Part shown: one piece after another, positions 25,801-35,740 of the stretch
Layout of the letters: each line of letters opens with the position of its first letter
Position numbering within the stretch: position 1 is the stretch's first letter
Source: Trileptium ribeirensis
Taxonomy: Eukaryota > Nematoda > Enoplea > Enoplida > Thoracostomopsidae
DNA length: 64,000 nt
Direction: 5' to 3'
Assembly: GCA_030248225.1 (NCBI GenBank)
Contig: JASANE010009875.1
Location: 26,048-90,047 of the forward strand
Notes under the pieces: generated by a model
Database searches by the model: none
What the model saw: the letters and a program-made list of their open reading frames with translations, nothing else
Told to the model about the DNA's origin: nothing
Position numbers and translations under genes: made by a program

Positions 25801-28800
25801 GCAATAACTGGTTTATATGGTTCTAAAAGGCTATAAAAAAGTAAAGGGACATTATTCAGGCTAGGTTGGCTAACCAGTGCCCCTCAGTTAGATCATGATG
25901 ATTTTCTGATCGGAACACTATGAATGAGACAAACTGTGATACTGTTCGCATAGCTTCTATACATACAGTTTGTTCGTAAGAACACACACAGTTTAAGGCT
26001 GCTTTGTAGACAATAATGTTACTTTACTCCAATGTAGACTCACTACAAAGTTTACAAGCGCACTGACTAGTGCTTGATGCAAGTATTTATGTTAGCGAAG
26101 CTAACAGCTAAGTACTTCAATAATCAAAACTCTGTTATGTATATCAAGTTGAACCGATTCAATTGTAACATATACCGCAGATTTCTGAATGGGTAAGCTG
26201 CTACAAGCATCGACCTAGCTTTGTTTTGTTAACAAAGTCCTGCCGGATGAGGATGAAAAATTCCTAATGAAATTGTGTCCTAGTTACGTTTCACATGGCA
26301 ATATTTGCTGAGTTAATCTTGTCTTTTGTTTGGTTGTGTTGGGACTTGATCATTGATGTTAAACCAAATTTTTAAACCGAACATCATTTTCGCCGGAACC
26401 AGAATTCCGGTTACTCCCTACTATCTGGCTACTTAGAAATCTCATTTTTCAAAAATTTGTCACTTGACGTGTTTGCGTTCGGGCTAACAATGTACCGAAA
26501 TGTAAAGAGCTGTGAAGCCAAGGCAGATACAACGCGACGAAATAAATATTAACAAAGTCACTGTTTTTCACAAGCGAACACCAATGTGGTCCGCAACGTA
26601 ACGCTCATTTGACGATATTATCATCCAGATTAGAAACAATATTATACATAAATGGCTTTACCAGTAAGTCCGGCGAAATGATACCGTGGACGTAACTGAG
26701 CCGTTAGCTGAGATACAAGCATGGATGGCGGTGGAATGAGATTATCAGCAGCCGGAATTTGGCGGCTATTATAGCGCTCGGCACCCAGTGGCCACTGAGA
26801 GGTAAGTAAGATATCGACACACGGCGATACCGAAGCGCTCAGAGATGCAGAAACTGAAGCACTGAGATCTGCAACTGTCCGGAAATTGAAATAAACTGTG
26901 TCGTTTATACTACTGCTATCGTTGGCAACGTTCATAGTTTCTACACCGGATAGGTATGCAACTGTTAGCCCTAAAATTACTATTAAAAAATTCAATCTGC
27001 CCACTAATATCGCTAAGTACAAGCAGTGTTATAATAACCTTAAAATACATATAGATACACCGTTTAAATAATCCAAATTTTTCAAAAACATTGTTGGATA
27101 TTAACGGAACCTGAGAGCCATACAATTTTTCATATAAGTCATGATTTCTATCTGTGATCCATTTCCCATCCCAAAATTTTTAACCCGACGACAAAAAATG
27201 CGCGACAAAGGAAATTTTATAACAAGTAATTTTGACGTTAAACGATCATTTTATAATAGTAAGTAATCTTGACGTCAATTATCAAAAAAGATTCTGAAGG
27301 TTTGTGTTTTTTCGTAAACTGTTCGCGAATTTAAGTTTGTTTGCCGCGACGTTTGCTTTTATTTCTGAGAGCCACTTCAGCACGAGCAGTTATCTGCAAG
27401 CAAATTAACGGTATCGCGCAACTAGGCGCTAGTAAAAATTACCGTCACTTAGTTTACAATAAATACTTGGTTAAACACATTTTACGGTGTATAAATTAGG
27501 TTTTAAAATCGTAGCTTGTAAGGTGTTATTAGTGTTGAATATGTAATTTAGAGAGAGTTAAACACACTGAGCAGCAACTTACAGGATGAGCCGAATATCT
27601 GACATGTTGCTTGGATAGTTGAAGACATATACAATGTTTATAGTGTAATTACGGACTCACAATGTAGAATTACATTGATGAAATCAGACCAAAATAGCAC
27701 CCATATATGTAACTCATGCAGCTGGGGAGATCTTGTCGTTTCCGGATAGATTGGGTCCATGGGCCCACTAAAAACTGTTTTAACCCAACCCTGTAGCGTA
27801 AATAATGACAATATATAGTCGAATACAACTCACAGCTACATATTAAAGATAAAACCCACTTAACGGACATTGTCAAATTTCGTCCCTATACGGCTAGGCA
27901 GAAATCACTTCCGTCGTTTAACTCATTATACTCAAAATTCAATTACTATTGAAAATTACATCCATAAACCAAACACTTACCGTGATGATAAAACGGAAAG
28001 CGCAGTGATCGTATTTTCGGTAGCGGCGTAACAGAGAGAGCAAAAACACATAAAGTTCAATGTAAGTGAAGCTGAGCACCGCAACATTGACATTACAAAG
28101 AAACAGTTTATGCGAGGTGTTCGGAAGGCAGCAGCTCCCCTACTTTATGACTTTATATAGGTATCTTAGTCTAGTCAAAGGCACATAATTATGCTTAGCA
28201 GATCGAGAACGGTTTAACCTGTATGCAGCTTACACCTAAAGCTTGACACTGACGAATAAGTTCTATCCAGACCACGAGGCTATAACACTTTTGACTGATA
28301 GTAAAATCTCTGTGTACAGCCGCGCTCAGAAATACAGGCAAAATCTTTCGCGAAAAATCATGTCAAAATTTGAGCGGCCTCGTGAATCGTTTGCGAAGTA
28401 GTTTATTTTGAGTGCATGACTAAATAATGTTTTGTACGCACAAATGAATATCCTTTTTTAGCCAAAAAAGAGACAGAGGTTACATATTTTTTCAGTGTCA
28501 TCACCAACGAAATTATTCATCAGCTGCAAATTATTTATGGTTTAATTTAAACCACGCAGGAAAAATCATTAAACTCACCACAAGCTAAATTTAATACTCC
28601 TTTTCGGCCCAGATAATGAAGGTTTTGTATACGCTTAAATTTCTCGGGATCAGCAAACCAATGAGCCGAGGTCCCTAAAGACGTGTTCATAAAATATACC
28701 GGCATCGGCAGCGTATATTTGCCTTCGTGAAGGAACAAACTGTTCTCTTCGACGTTTAAACCAAAGAGCTCGCCAACGACAAACACGGCCTCGAATTCGC

Positions 28801-28900
28801 CCGACTTTTTGGCCAAGCTCTTAAGACGCTTAGAAAACTCGCTAAATTTTCCATCCACGTCGCCGCACACTAAAATTCGAACGCTTTGACAATCCGACAT
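13456..28900 (-). CDS. CWF19L1: CWF19-like protein 1 (CwfJ family), complete five-exon gene
   Basis: Exons in transcript order: 28900-28579, 26970-26662, 23629-23318, 17962-17522 and 13802-13456. They sum to 1731 nt, 576 residues plus TGA, and every intron is GT-AG and phase 1. Seen: an N-terminal metallophosphatase-like domain opening with LVCGDVDGK (residues about 9-17), LGRKGVLNL, LRPRYHFAGL, QPYRNH and YAFSIVP blocks, a basic linker, CWFC at 345-348, the HIT-like CwfJ_C_1 domain (NHVLILP, CQIQAIPIP), then CwfJ_C_2 (VPYFWVELP) and an acidic Asp/Ser tail. The human protein is about 540 residues; the excess lies mainly in the linker and tail. Known of the family: yeast Drn1 associates with the lariat debranching enzyme and late spliceosomes, and human CWF19L1 loss causes recessive ataxia. 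A nuclear RNA-processing role is inferred from this. I start at the Met at 28900 rather than 28933 because homologues begin just before the LVCGD block. Identity is very secure. Confidence 0.96.
14109..15276. mobile_element. TGCG-type inverted-repeat element 1, TTA duplication
   Basis: Left end TGCGCGACTAAACTTACATG; the right end read inward is TGCGCGACTAAATTTAAAAT. TTA flanks both sides (14106-14108, 15277-15279). It is inserted in CWF19L1 intron 4 and has no ORF. Inside is an 82-bp direct tandem (starts 14549 and 14631), each unit with GTTCGCGAAC; a third copy of this palindrome is at 14879. Confidence 0.8.
15632..15713. mobile_element. Short Tc1-like MITE with TA duplication
   Basis: Starts CAGTCATGGACAG and ends in ACTG, with TA on both sides (15630-15631, 15714-15715). 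The inner words GTGCACAAAAATGAACGC and its inverted partner are shared with the longer copies. The open frame over it is incidental. Confidence 0.6.
16011..16181. mobile_element. CAGTAC-type MITE, TA duplication
   Basis: CAGTACTCGCCAGAAATGAC at the left; the right end read inward is CAGTACCCGCCAAAAATGAC. TA flanks both ends. The interior has GAGCGAG words around an AT-rich centre. It is 171 bp and lies in CWF19L1 intron 4. Confidence 0.85.
16999..17193. repeat. Diverged direct duplication of about 85 bp
   Basis: CATGAACTGG...AATACCTGGGTGGGGG...AGTTCATCTGTG (16999-17085) recurs as CATGAGCTGG...AATACCTGGATGGGGG...TTGTTCATCTGTG (17111-17193). It sits within a GC/AT mosaic region (about 16590-17460) resembling family G. 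Confidence 0.6.
17522..17962 (-). CDS. CWF19L1: CWF19L1 exon 4 (CwfJ_C_1, HIT-like domain)
   Basis: Acceptor TTCTTCAG completes a Ser and opens a very basic, Gln-rich linker (RHKHRKRRHQQSQ) that could act as a nuclear localisation signal; that role is inferred. CWFC follows, then VEKRLIISVG, LVPNHVLILPVSH and SHCQIQAIPIP, the usual CwfJ_C_1 order. The donor is GTATAT after GCGACAG. Length is 441 nt. Confidence 0.95.
18200..18700 (-). repeat. Family B repeat, diverged copy
   Basis: CAACAAAATGAGCCC, a TATAGTTTA word and CGTGTATTTCGAATCTCATG follow the order of the module described at 53835-54680. Both ends are unclear. Confidence 0.4.
18794..19339. mobile_element. TGCG-type element 2, TTA duplication
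   Basis: TGCGCGAGTAAACTTAAGAT on the left; TGCGAGAGTAAACTTAACCC is the right end read inward. TTA flanks at 18791-18793 and 19340-19342. It is 546 bp and carries GTTCGCGAAC at 19039, 19106 and 19224. No ORF of substance. Confidence 0.85.
19343..20452. other. Intron 3 of CWF19L1, unassigned part
   Basis: Direct words GGGTCCAGA / TGGACCCAAA near 19870 and 20280 hint at an old repeat, but no ends could be defined. Confidence 0.3.
20455..20830. mobile_element. CAGTAC-type element, larger diverged relative
   Basis: Begins CAGTACTCGCGATTAACTGA and ends, read inward, CAGCAGTCGCGCCAATTGAC. TA on both sides. GCGAGCGA-rich arms surround the centre, as in the short members. Confidence 0.55.
20976..22084. 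mobile_element. TGCG-type element 3, TTA duplication, with a nested relative
   Basis: TGCGTGAGTAAACTTAAAGT on the left; TGTGCAAGTAAACTTTAAGT is the right end read inward. TTA flanks at 20973-20975 and 22085-22087. A second member occupies 21242-21800. GTTCGCGAAC occurs at 21543 and 21970, once in each element. Confidence 0.8.
21242..21800. mobile_element. TGCG-type element 4, nested inside element 3
   Basis: TGCGCGAGTAAACTTAAGGT on the left; TGCGTGAGTAAACTTAAGAC is the right end read inward. The left flank is TTA, the right TGA (one change). Being inside another member shows at least two rounds of activity. Confidence 0.75.
22147..22450. mobile_element. AATCGAACG-type MITE copy 1
   Basis: CATAATCAAGTGCACAAAAA then ATCGAACGAAG at the left, and an inverted AATCAGAATTAAGTACAC end at the right. 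The interior repeats GAATTTCGATTGCATTAAAA and GTTAGTTCGCGTTTAATTTA words. A related copy is at 44470-44797. Confidence 0.6.
22817..23039. mobile_element. Tc1-like MITE, long palindromic arms
   Basis: CAGTTACGGAAAAAAATAAG, then GTGCATAAAAACGAACGC at the left, mirrored by GTGCATTAAAAACGAACG read inward from the right. The arms fold nearly end to end, so overlapping ORFs on both strands are artefacts. TA at the left flank only. Confidence 0.7.
23318..23629 (-). CDS. CWF19L1: CWF19L1 exon 3
   Basis: The acceptor TTTTAAG precedes GTCAGTATTTTGAG and completes Gly211, giving QYFERQPYRNHRVL. The donor is GTATGT after GGGA. The exon encodes the conserved YAFSIVPASAL and QPPDVTEFPY blocks and ends in QFFYDMN. 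It is 312 nt, in-frame skippable. Its first 76 nt or so and the adjacent intron are duplicated just upstream (see 23678-23805). Confidence 0.94.
23678..23805 (-). pseudogene. Partial tandem duplicate of CWF19L1 exon 3 (decoy exon)
   Basis: Exon 3's 5' end and its upstream intron are repeated about 129 bp further upstream. The copy keeps the acceptor TTTAAG at 23759-23761. Read in the same phase it gives RERQPYSNHHV and CQATRLV, clearly diverged from the true exon's FERQPYRNHRV and CQATRLV. No convincing donor follows, and the frame hits TGA at 23661-23663. It is therefore a partial exon duplication, not a usable mutually exclusive exon. Use of its acceptor would truncate the protein. That it is ever spliced is not shown. 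Confidence 0.75.
24212..24364. mobile_element. CAGTAC-type MITE, TA duplication
   Basis: CAGTACGCCGCAGAAATGAC on the left, CAGTACCCGCAAAAAATGAC read inward on the right. TA on both sides. 153 bp in CWF19L1 intron 2. Confidence 0.8.
24919..25190. mobile_element. Possible inverted-repeat element (CAGTCCCTG ends)
   Basis: CAGTCCCTGCCAAATATAAC on the left, AGTCCCTGTCAGAAATTACT read inward on the right. The interior has several TCGAACAA-like words. Ends are less exact than in the other families. Confidence 0.5.
25195..25855. other. CWF19L1 intron 2, unassigned part
   Basis: An open frame at 25499-25702 (+) has no recognisable domain. I see nothing else. Confidence 0.3.
25856..26410 (+). repeat. 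Family D dispersed repeat, copy 1
   Basis: The order is GCCAGTGCCC-like start, TTGTTCGTAAG region, TTTACTCCAATGTAGACT, GCGCACTGACTAGTGCTTG, GATGAAAAATTCCTA, then GGAACCAGAATTCCGGTT. The same order recurs at 35184-35740 (+) and inverted at 39225-39800. The TAGTGTTGGGCA-like start of the second copy suggests a hAT-related non-autonomous element; that is inference. Confidence 0.55.
26662..26970 (-). CDS. CWF19L1: CWF19L1 exon 2
   Basis: Acceptor TTTTAG at 26971 joins G|GG to restore Gly108, followed by LTVAYLSGVETMN. The donor GTAAAG follows ACTG. The exon includes DILLTSQWP and RPRYHFAGLTG, both typical of CWF19L1. A Ser/Ala-rich stretch (ADLSASVSASLSASVSP) sits just before the ILLTSQWP block and looks lineage-specific. 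Length is 309 nt, divisible by three, so skipping would keep the frame. Confidence 0.93.
27500..27935 (-). repeat. Family B repeat, partial copy
   Basis: TGTTGAATATGTAATTTAGA, GATGAGCCGAATATCTGACA and CATGTTGCTTGGATAGTTGA match the start of the copies at 42125 and 53835. It is in CWF19L1 intron 1-proximal DNA between exons 1 and 2. Confidence 0.5.
28579..28900 (-). CDS. CWF19L1: CWF19L1 exon 1 (start codon, metallophosphatase-like N-terminus)
   Basis: This exon codes for residues 1-107 plus the first base of Gly108. The donor is a strong GTGAGT directly after TGTG, so the trailing open frame beyond it is intron. It contains the CGDVDGK block and LGRKGVLNL. The second in-frame Met (28900) is preferred; the extra eleven residues from 28933 would be hydrophobic and are not expected in this nuclear family. 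Confidence 0.93.
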
Positions 28901-29800
28901 CAAGTTCGGCAATAATATTATTACTAAAACCATTTGTTATATTGACAGTTACGGATAGGAATGAAACCACAAGAAAAATTCGTGAATTTTAGTAAATTTT
29001 AGATTTAGAAAAAATAATAGCTATTCTTCCGAAACAATTTGCTAAAAAACTTGTCTTATTAGCTCTTAAGTTTAACTATCATGAGGACCTAAACGGATGG
29101 AATGCACTAGCAAGGTATTAGGTGTAACATAAAGGTCACCGCCTCAGTACGCTTCAATCAGCAACTATAATGAAACTGCCGACACTGAGCAATCCCAAAT
29201 ATCAAGCAATCGTATGAGATAAGGAAAATAGTTATCACTGGAACCTCCAGTGATTGACGCACACATGGTACACGAGCCACAAACGATTGTTTTGAACGAA
29301 GTAACGGCGAGCAGAAATAAAAGGCAGTTAATTTTTATGCAAATAATTCTCAAAGAAAAGCTTCGAGCAACAACTCTTCAATTCCAAAAAAAGCTCTGTA
29401 GGTTTCTAACAATTCCTAACATTTTCAAAAAAAACATGCCTATAATTTCGGATAGATCGCGATCTAAATTAAAACATCTTTCTACAAAATTTGAAATTGG
29501 TCAACCCGAAACTTAGAACATCGAAGAAACACTCAACACGAGTATACACTGTAAGGACAAACACAACACAGAGATGACGAAGTTCTTCGTATTCAGGCAC
29601 CCTCAAAATCCATAGACTGATTCTAATTTTCAAGATGGACAAATGGTAAAATTATACTTTTTCACTAAAATCGAGACTACTGTGCCTATGACAACGTCCC
29701 AGAACCTAATTACATGCCAGTTTTTTCGTGGTTCCGGCCGGCGTCTGGCACTAGGTGGTGATGGTTTCGGGGTCAAGTGTAGCCCCGAGTTCGAGGGGCA
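28901..29800. other. 5' flank of CWF19L1
   Basis: The promoter of CWF19L1 should lie here, but I see no TATA box or other defining element. Short frames at 29165-29353 (-) and 29250-29516 (+) are not recognisable. Confidence 0.3.
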
Positions 29801-29839
29801 ACTATTTTATTTGTTATATATACATTATATTACGTATGT

Positions 29840-29840
29840 A

Positions 29841-29882
<42 letters not shown>

Positions 29883-29889
29883 TATATAG

Positions 29890-29920
<31 letters not shown>

Positions 29921-29937
29921 AGATATATATATATAAT
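29840..29937. repeat. Imperfect (TA)n microsatellite
   Basis: About 100 bp of TATATA interrupted by a few G, C and AA positions. It produces the Tyr/Ile-repeat open frames on both strands, which are not genes. Confidence 0.97.
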
Positions 29938-30639
29938 TAATATTAGTGATGGGCAGGGACATGGGTAACCATATCAGAATATCCGGGTTAAATTGTGGGA
30001 TATATCGGATAATCAGAATACGGAAAACCATATTCTAAGATTTCAAAGTTTTATTTAAACGTCAGAGATTGCGTACTAGACTTTGCCATTCAACTACCAC
30101 AGCTATGTATATTTTAGGAAGCATTAAAGATTTGAGATATAAACAATAATTTTCTTTTGATAAGATGCTTTTGCACCAATATACGTATTTACATTAAATG
30201 GTACGGTTACACCGATTTTAGTGAAGTTTTAAAGTGCAAACTATTTCAATTTATAGTTAACGCTAATTTATTCAGAATGAAAATGAAAATTTGGGATATT
30301 TTGGATATCTCGGAAATTTATGATCGTGCTAGAAAACCACCAGAGCCAATCGGAAGCCAGAGATGCGAGGTTGTCCAAATCCACGAACTTGCAGCTAAAG
30401 TCCAAACAGCTGTTGCTACACACCTTATTTTACACAAAAACTGCAAGTTTGTGGTATCTGAATAGCTGCGTTTTTGGATTTATAAATCTTGAAGACAGGG
30501 TAATCGTGCAACTCCACAGGGTATCATTTAAATATCTACTTATTCCCAGAATTTTCATGAATGGATAAAATTTTTTGTTCAGATTACACATAGCTCAAAA
30601 AGCAATATTACGTAACCAACCAACAAACTCAAGACAAAT

Positions 30640-31170
30640 AAATCGAGTTTGTCGATCCTAAATCTACCTGACAACTACCGAAAAGCTATGAAATATTCTT
30701 TCCGGCCTCTCCATAACTGGACCGTTGTATTCAGGTCACGAAAAACCTATATACTGTTATTAATACCCCGGTAGCAATACCTAACCAACACTATATTCTG
30801 GAAATCGAGTTGGTTGACGCTAAAGCGGCCCAGAGAGTGATCCTACAAAAAGTGATATTGAGCAAAACTGTAGATCTCTTTGAGTTTATTCCGGTCAGTG
30901 GTTTCCGGAATCCTGTGTGGCGAGATATAAGCTGCGAAACACTTTCAAATCGTTTCTAGATATAAATTTGGCGAAGGACTCTTAATGTTTGCCATTTTAC
31001 CCGATAGATAGGATCGGAGCTCTTAGAGTTCAACTAAAGGGCACATCGCATCGTCGTTACTTTTTGAATCAAACAAAAATTCTGTCACATATCCATCCAA
31101 GGAAAGAAGAATTGTTAAGAGTTACACCGATCGACAAAGTTTTCATATTTTGTCAAATAGCGCCCTGAAT
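30640..31170. repeat. Family C dispersed repeat, copy 1
   Basis: Shared words in order: a GTCGA...CCTAAA start, TTGTATTC, a cluster ending ATACCTAACCAA, CGGCCCAGAGAGTG, GTAGATCTC, then CGAGATATAAGCTGCGAAAC and a TCGGAGCT block. Copies are at 40835-41555, 51880-52450 and 57560-58215. It is clearly degraded, with no retained ORF. Confidence 0.6.
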
Positions 31171-32503
31171 GGAAACTATCCTCTGTTGGGTTTCAACAAG
31201 CTGCAGCACCTAAAAATAATCCAGAAATATAGATATTCCAATAAAATCAACTAAAAGTCTATGAGTCTCGAAAGATTGTAAACGAACTATCGAGCCCTAT
31301 TGCAAATATTACTGCTACCTGCAAATAAAAAAACCCCACCTGAAGCTACAAACAACTACTCGCACATAAAAAAATAACTGCAAGTAAAAATATCACCCGC
31401 AGGTAAAGTAAATTTTACTCGCAAGCAAAAAATTAGCTGCAGGTAGAATAAAATTACCGGGAGGTAATTTTAAAATACTTGCAAGAAAATAGCCTATGTA
31501 CCTGTGGGAACGCCATGAAGTGTTTTGAAGCTGGGATTAGTGATAATTATTGCAAGTGACAGTAGGACAAATTTACTAGCAGGTAGCATAAGACGAAAAA
31601 TGCAAATATTGACGGGTTATTTGGTTATACAGATTAAAAATCTTCCAAAACTTAAAACGGTATAATATTGGTAAGTTTAAAACTGCAGTAAGCAATAACG
31701 CATCATAAATTAATTTACGGTGAAAAGACAAGAAAAGAATGGAAATAATTTTGAAAATGGAATACTAAGTATTTTGGATTTCCAAATAAACCTTAAGTTG
31801 AGACGGTCTTCGTTTCGTTGGCTCAAGATAAATATTGTACACTACCATTGACCGCCTAAATCCACAATCAATGTAGATCTAACAAAATCTCCTCAAAAGG
31901 CATAGGAAAACATATTTGTACAATGTGAAATCTCGGCGTCCCCAAATCAATAATTTGTAGCTTCTCTGCCAGTATAATTGTACAACTGCTCACCGGATGC
32001 AATGTTAAGATATCCGGATTATCCCGATATCCCTTCTACACCGCGGATAATATCCGGATTTTTGGCCCATAAAATATTAATATATCATAAATATATGCAT
32101 ATTATGTACATATTTATATGTATATTATGTCTAATGTGTGGTCTTAAGTATGCACATGTCTGCATTGCATGACTAAGATGGCGACGCTGAAAATGCTAAA
32201 ATTGACTAGAATTACACCTTACGTTGGTCGGAAATATAAAGTTTCTCGTGGTCAAAAGCGAATATTTAAGGGCTTAAATTTTCCAGCGGAGTGGACAATA
32301 GGGGCAGCGATCGGACATTAGGAGTAAGCCCGTTCCCCTTTATAACGGAAACCCGCCATGTGTCTTTATATAATAAATAACCGTGCAAGTCCAGCCTATA
32401 CCTGTAGTCCTAGTCAAAATTTTCAAGTTTAAAGTTAATCTGGATATTTTTAAACTTTGGCTCACAGCTTGAGCAACTACTCTGAGAAATAACAAAAGAT
32501 GTA

Positions 32504-32724
32504 CAGTACTTGCTACAAATTGCTGCTGTTCGTTCAATGTTGCCAGAAGCCCGGTCGAGAAATTCAAAATTTTGTTCGGAATGTGTTCGACATCTGTGCG
32601 AAATTTTGTCACGCTTTTATAAATTTGTTCGAGAGATGTTCGAAAAGTATTCAAGAATAATTTTTTTCCATTTCTGTTCGATGTTCGTTGGTTAAAAGGC
32701 GACACTCATTTCTGGCGAGTACTG
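32504..32724. mobile_element. CAGTAC-type MITE, diverged, TA duplication
   Basis: CAGTACTTGCTACAAATTGC on the left, CAGTACTCGCCAGAAATGAG read inward on the right. TA on both sides. The interior is rich in TTCGAA-like words rather than GAGCGAG. Confidence 0.65.
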
Positions 32725-32831
32725 TAGCATTGCATGAAACCAACTTTTGAGAAAATATCTCTAGCAATACTACAAAACCGAAAATTTCAGTAGCCCGAAC
32801 GTTTAAAACTAGTAGTAACTCTTTCGAGATT

Positions 32832-32945
32832 GCAGAACGTAGTGAAGCATAAGAACACCTACGCCTTATGTGTGCACAACCAATCAGCTCTCGATAGCAT
32901 ACGTCGATACGTTATATGTGGATATCACACAATACCGCGCAGGTT
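32832..32945 (+). repeat. Fragment related to the 59317-59997 element
   Basis: GCAGAACGTAGTGAAGCATA, CAATCAGCTCTCGATAGCAT and GATATCACACAATACC match 59317-59425 over about 105 bp. Only this end is present. Confidence 0.65.
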
Positions 32946-33170
32946 AAAACAAAACAAAGAGTATCAAAGTTTAAAACTGCGATACCTACGCGATTTTGAT
33001 ACAAAAATCTTGCTTCTTCTAAACAACTAACAGTTATTAGCTAGATATGCTTGGAGTTGTAATAGCTCAAGCCACTGTATTGTCAAAATACTTATCAAGC
33101 CACTTTAGTGGCCGCCATGTTGCAGACGGAAATAATTTGCTACTGGAATTCCGTCTGAAACTAAGATTAA

Positions 33171-33555
33171 TGCGGCATTCACGTTATAATATCCCAACGT
33201 TTGGAACCTTACACCACATAGTGTCAGGAACACTATTGACAACAGGGTGTCTTAGACACCCACATGTTTTTAATAACTACTTTAAAAGGTAGCTACTTAT
33301 GCGGGTTATCACTCCTGGACAATGTCAGGCACACCGTCATCTGGCAGTACGCAGAACAGCTGAAAAATAAACCGCATTAGCTACATACAGAGTCCGTTAG
33401 TTAATTCGCGCCACATCGGTAGCTAAGGGTGTGTGGTACACCCTCGGCAATTGATGAACAGTACGGGCGACACCCTAAATGGCTATACGGTAGGGTCGCG
33501 ACTACAGGGGGACAAAAGTTCCAAACAACGGGGACGTTATAACGTGAATGCCGCA
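33171..33555. mobile_element. TGCG-type MITE with 3-bp TAA duplication
   Basis: TGCGGCATTCACGTTATAAT on the left; TGCGGCATTCACGTTATAAC read inward on the right, then TTGGAAC-like words on both arms. TAA flanks at 33168-33170 and 33556-33558. 385 bp, no ORF. Confidence 0.85.
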
Positions 33556-33559
33556 TAAC

Positions 33560-34930
33560 CCTTAACCGTAGAAAAGAAACGTAAAATTAAATGTTTTAAA
33601 CTATATAGTCGACGGTAAAAAATTAGAGATATCCCGCCATTGCTTAGCTAGCTATAGTCGTTGTAAAAACTGCTTTAATGCAGTAACCAAGAAACAGCAT
33701 GATCTATTTACATCAGAAATATTTCTAATATGGAACGGCTTATGATGTATCTCGCTTAGATTAGTGTCTCTAAAAATCTGTTGATACTGCTACCACACGA
33801 TACTAATGAAGACAACGTTTTCACAGCCATCAAGATGAGAGGCACACAATTTTATGGAACAAAGGTGAAATCTAACGCAAGCCAATGCATTTTAATATTT
33901 TATAAACAAAATTAATGGCCGTCACTTAATAAAATAAACATAAAACGGATACGGTCAACCCATGTTTATAATACACGCTCTACATAAATTTATTTACAGT
34001 TATTTACGGGAACACGTTTTACACTTTAGTACAGCAAATAAAATAACATTATGATGAAGATTGATAAATTAAAAAAAATTACACATGTAAAAAACCGCCA
34101 AGCCAAGTTAAGGGTGTAACGGAAGCTGAAATTGTAGTGTTCCCTCTACATATATATACGTAAAATCTTAAGCTTATACAGAGGCAAACCGAATAAATAG
34201 GAATGCTACTAAAGGAGAACCTGCTCATTTTATTAATGGGATTAACCCGTTGCTTGACCTGTGTGACATGTTAACCTTGACAAAGCGTGTTTTATATATA
34301 TATACGTCTTATACAACGCCACTGAGCATGTGTTTACAATGCTATGCACAGTATTCATGTTCAAAGTAATGCACTGCGGTGTCATGTTTTATGTCAGTAA
34401 ATATATATCAATAAGTTTTTCTTTACGATTATCCACTCCGTAAAGTCTGAGTTTTTATTTGTCGGTAATTATGATGAGCGTTTTTATAACAAAAGTTGAG
34501 ACTAAAAACTAAACTGCATGCAACATTGGTTAGCATGAGCTGCATAACCAGATCAATCTGTCGGACAGACAACAGGAATCGCCGCATAAAATTATACAAT
34601 ATACGGTTTGACAGAAGTTGAAAACAACTATCTATATCACAGTGTACACAAGACATATGTATATGTGAAACGAGTAAATAGACGAACAAATAAAGAATTA
34701 AAAATTCTAACACAATTTCTTTTTTCACATCACAATCCTGTATTATCATTTTGAGTCCTTAGCCAGGTCCAATGCCGACCTTTTACATATCAAAATATGC
34801 AATGGTGCATGTATGTATATAACACAAAGGTTACAAACACTGCATACATACCTAAAATCCATAAAAACCTATGTGAACATAAGGGGATTAGTGAAGTGGA
34901 ACTACAGTTTTCGGTACTAAATACATATGC
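33560..34930. other. Intergenic DNA with a piggyBac-like terminus
   Basis: At 34242 TTAACCCGTTGCTTGACC is followed by TATATATATACGTC (about 34293), resembling the end and subterminal words of the element at 409-3644. No partner end was found. Otherwise nothing coding. Confidence 0.35.
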
Positions 34931-34959
34931 GAACCAATTTACCGACACTGGAGAGATGG

Positions 34960-35036
34960 ATAAGTCACCCTGGCCCGGGTTCGAACACATGACCTTACTA
35001 AACGATAGTGCAACGCCCTACCGATTGAGCCACTAA
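34960..35036 (-). repeat. tRNA-like SINE head (A and B boxes)
   Basis: On the minus strand TAGTGGCTCAATCGG (35035-35021) fits a pol III A box and GTGTTCGAACCC (34988-34977) fits a B box, at tRNA-like spacing. The T-arm stem does not pair and the acceptor ends do not match, so a functional tRNA is unlikely; a tRNA-derived SINE or tRNA relic is the better reading. Confidence 0.55.
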
Positions 35037-35183
35037 ACCATGATAATGATAATTACGCACTTATTAATAGATTAGCACGCACCTAATATTAATGCCGCAT
35101 ATCAGAGAATAACAGAAACAGTCCATTTAAACTGGATCCGTTATACTATAATTTTCTGATCAGTGGTAAGACATTGTTTAGGG

Positions 35184-35740
35184 TAGTGTTGGGCAGCCAG
35201 TGCCCGTGAGCTACACGACGAAGATTTTTTGATGAGAATGCAATAATAAACTGTATTACTGCTCGAGTAGCTTCAGCCAAATACAGCTCATTACCAAGAA
35301 ATGTTCCTGGCAGCTTGCTGATACGTTACTTTACTCTAAAGTAGACTGAATTAGAAAGTTCACAAACGCACTGGCTGGTGCTTGAGATATGTTAGCCAAT
35401 CGTACAGCTAACACTTTTAAACAATCCATATTCTGTTACGCATATCAAATTTGACCGGTTCAACTGTAACAACCACCGACATGGTTTAGTTTTGTAACTT
35501 CTGCGGGGCCAAGATGAAAAATTCCTACTGTAATTTATGTGTCTTCCGCTTCACTGAGCAATTTACTGCGTTAATCTTTTCTTTGGTTGGGTTGTACAGG
35601 AACTTGATAACGTGTGTATATGTAAAACATGCCTGGACCACACATAAAGGAAAAATGTGGCAAATTTTTATTCCGGAATTCCGTTCCAATATGGATTTTT
35701 GCCTTTTGTCGGACCCGCAACCGGTATCCCTGTTATCCCC
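35184..35740 (+). repeat. Family D dispersed repeat, copy 2
   Basis: Starts TAGTGTTGGGCAGCCAGTGC, contains TTTACTCTAAAGTAGACT, GCGCACTGGCTGGTGCTTG, AAGATGAAAAATTCCTA and TTCCGGAATTCCGTT in the same order as copy 1. Confidence 0.6.

Noticed and set aside
26916..27125. Minus frame just 5' of CWF19L1 exon 2, considered as an extra exon
   Set aside because: Exons 1 and 2 join in phase without it and match homologues continuously.
29643..30031. Tyr/Ile-rich frames on both strands
   Set aside because: They are translations of the (TA)n microsatellite.
34960..35036. Functional tRNA gene
   Set aside because: The T-arm and acceptor stems do not pair; only the internal boxes fit.
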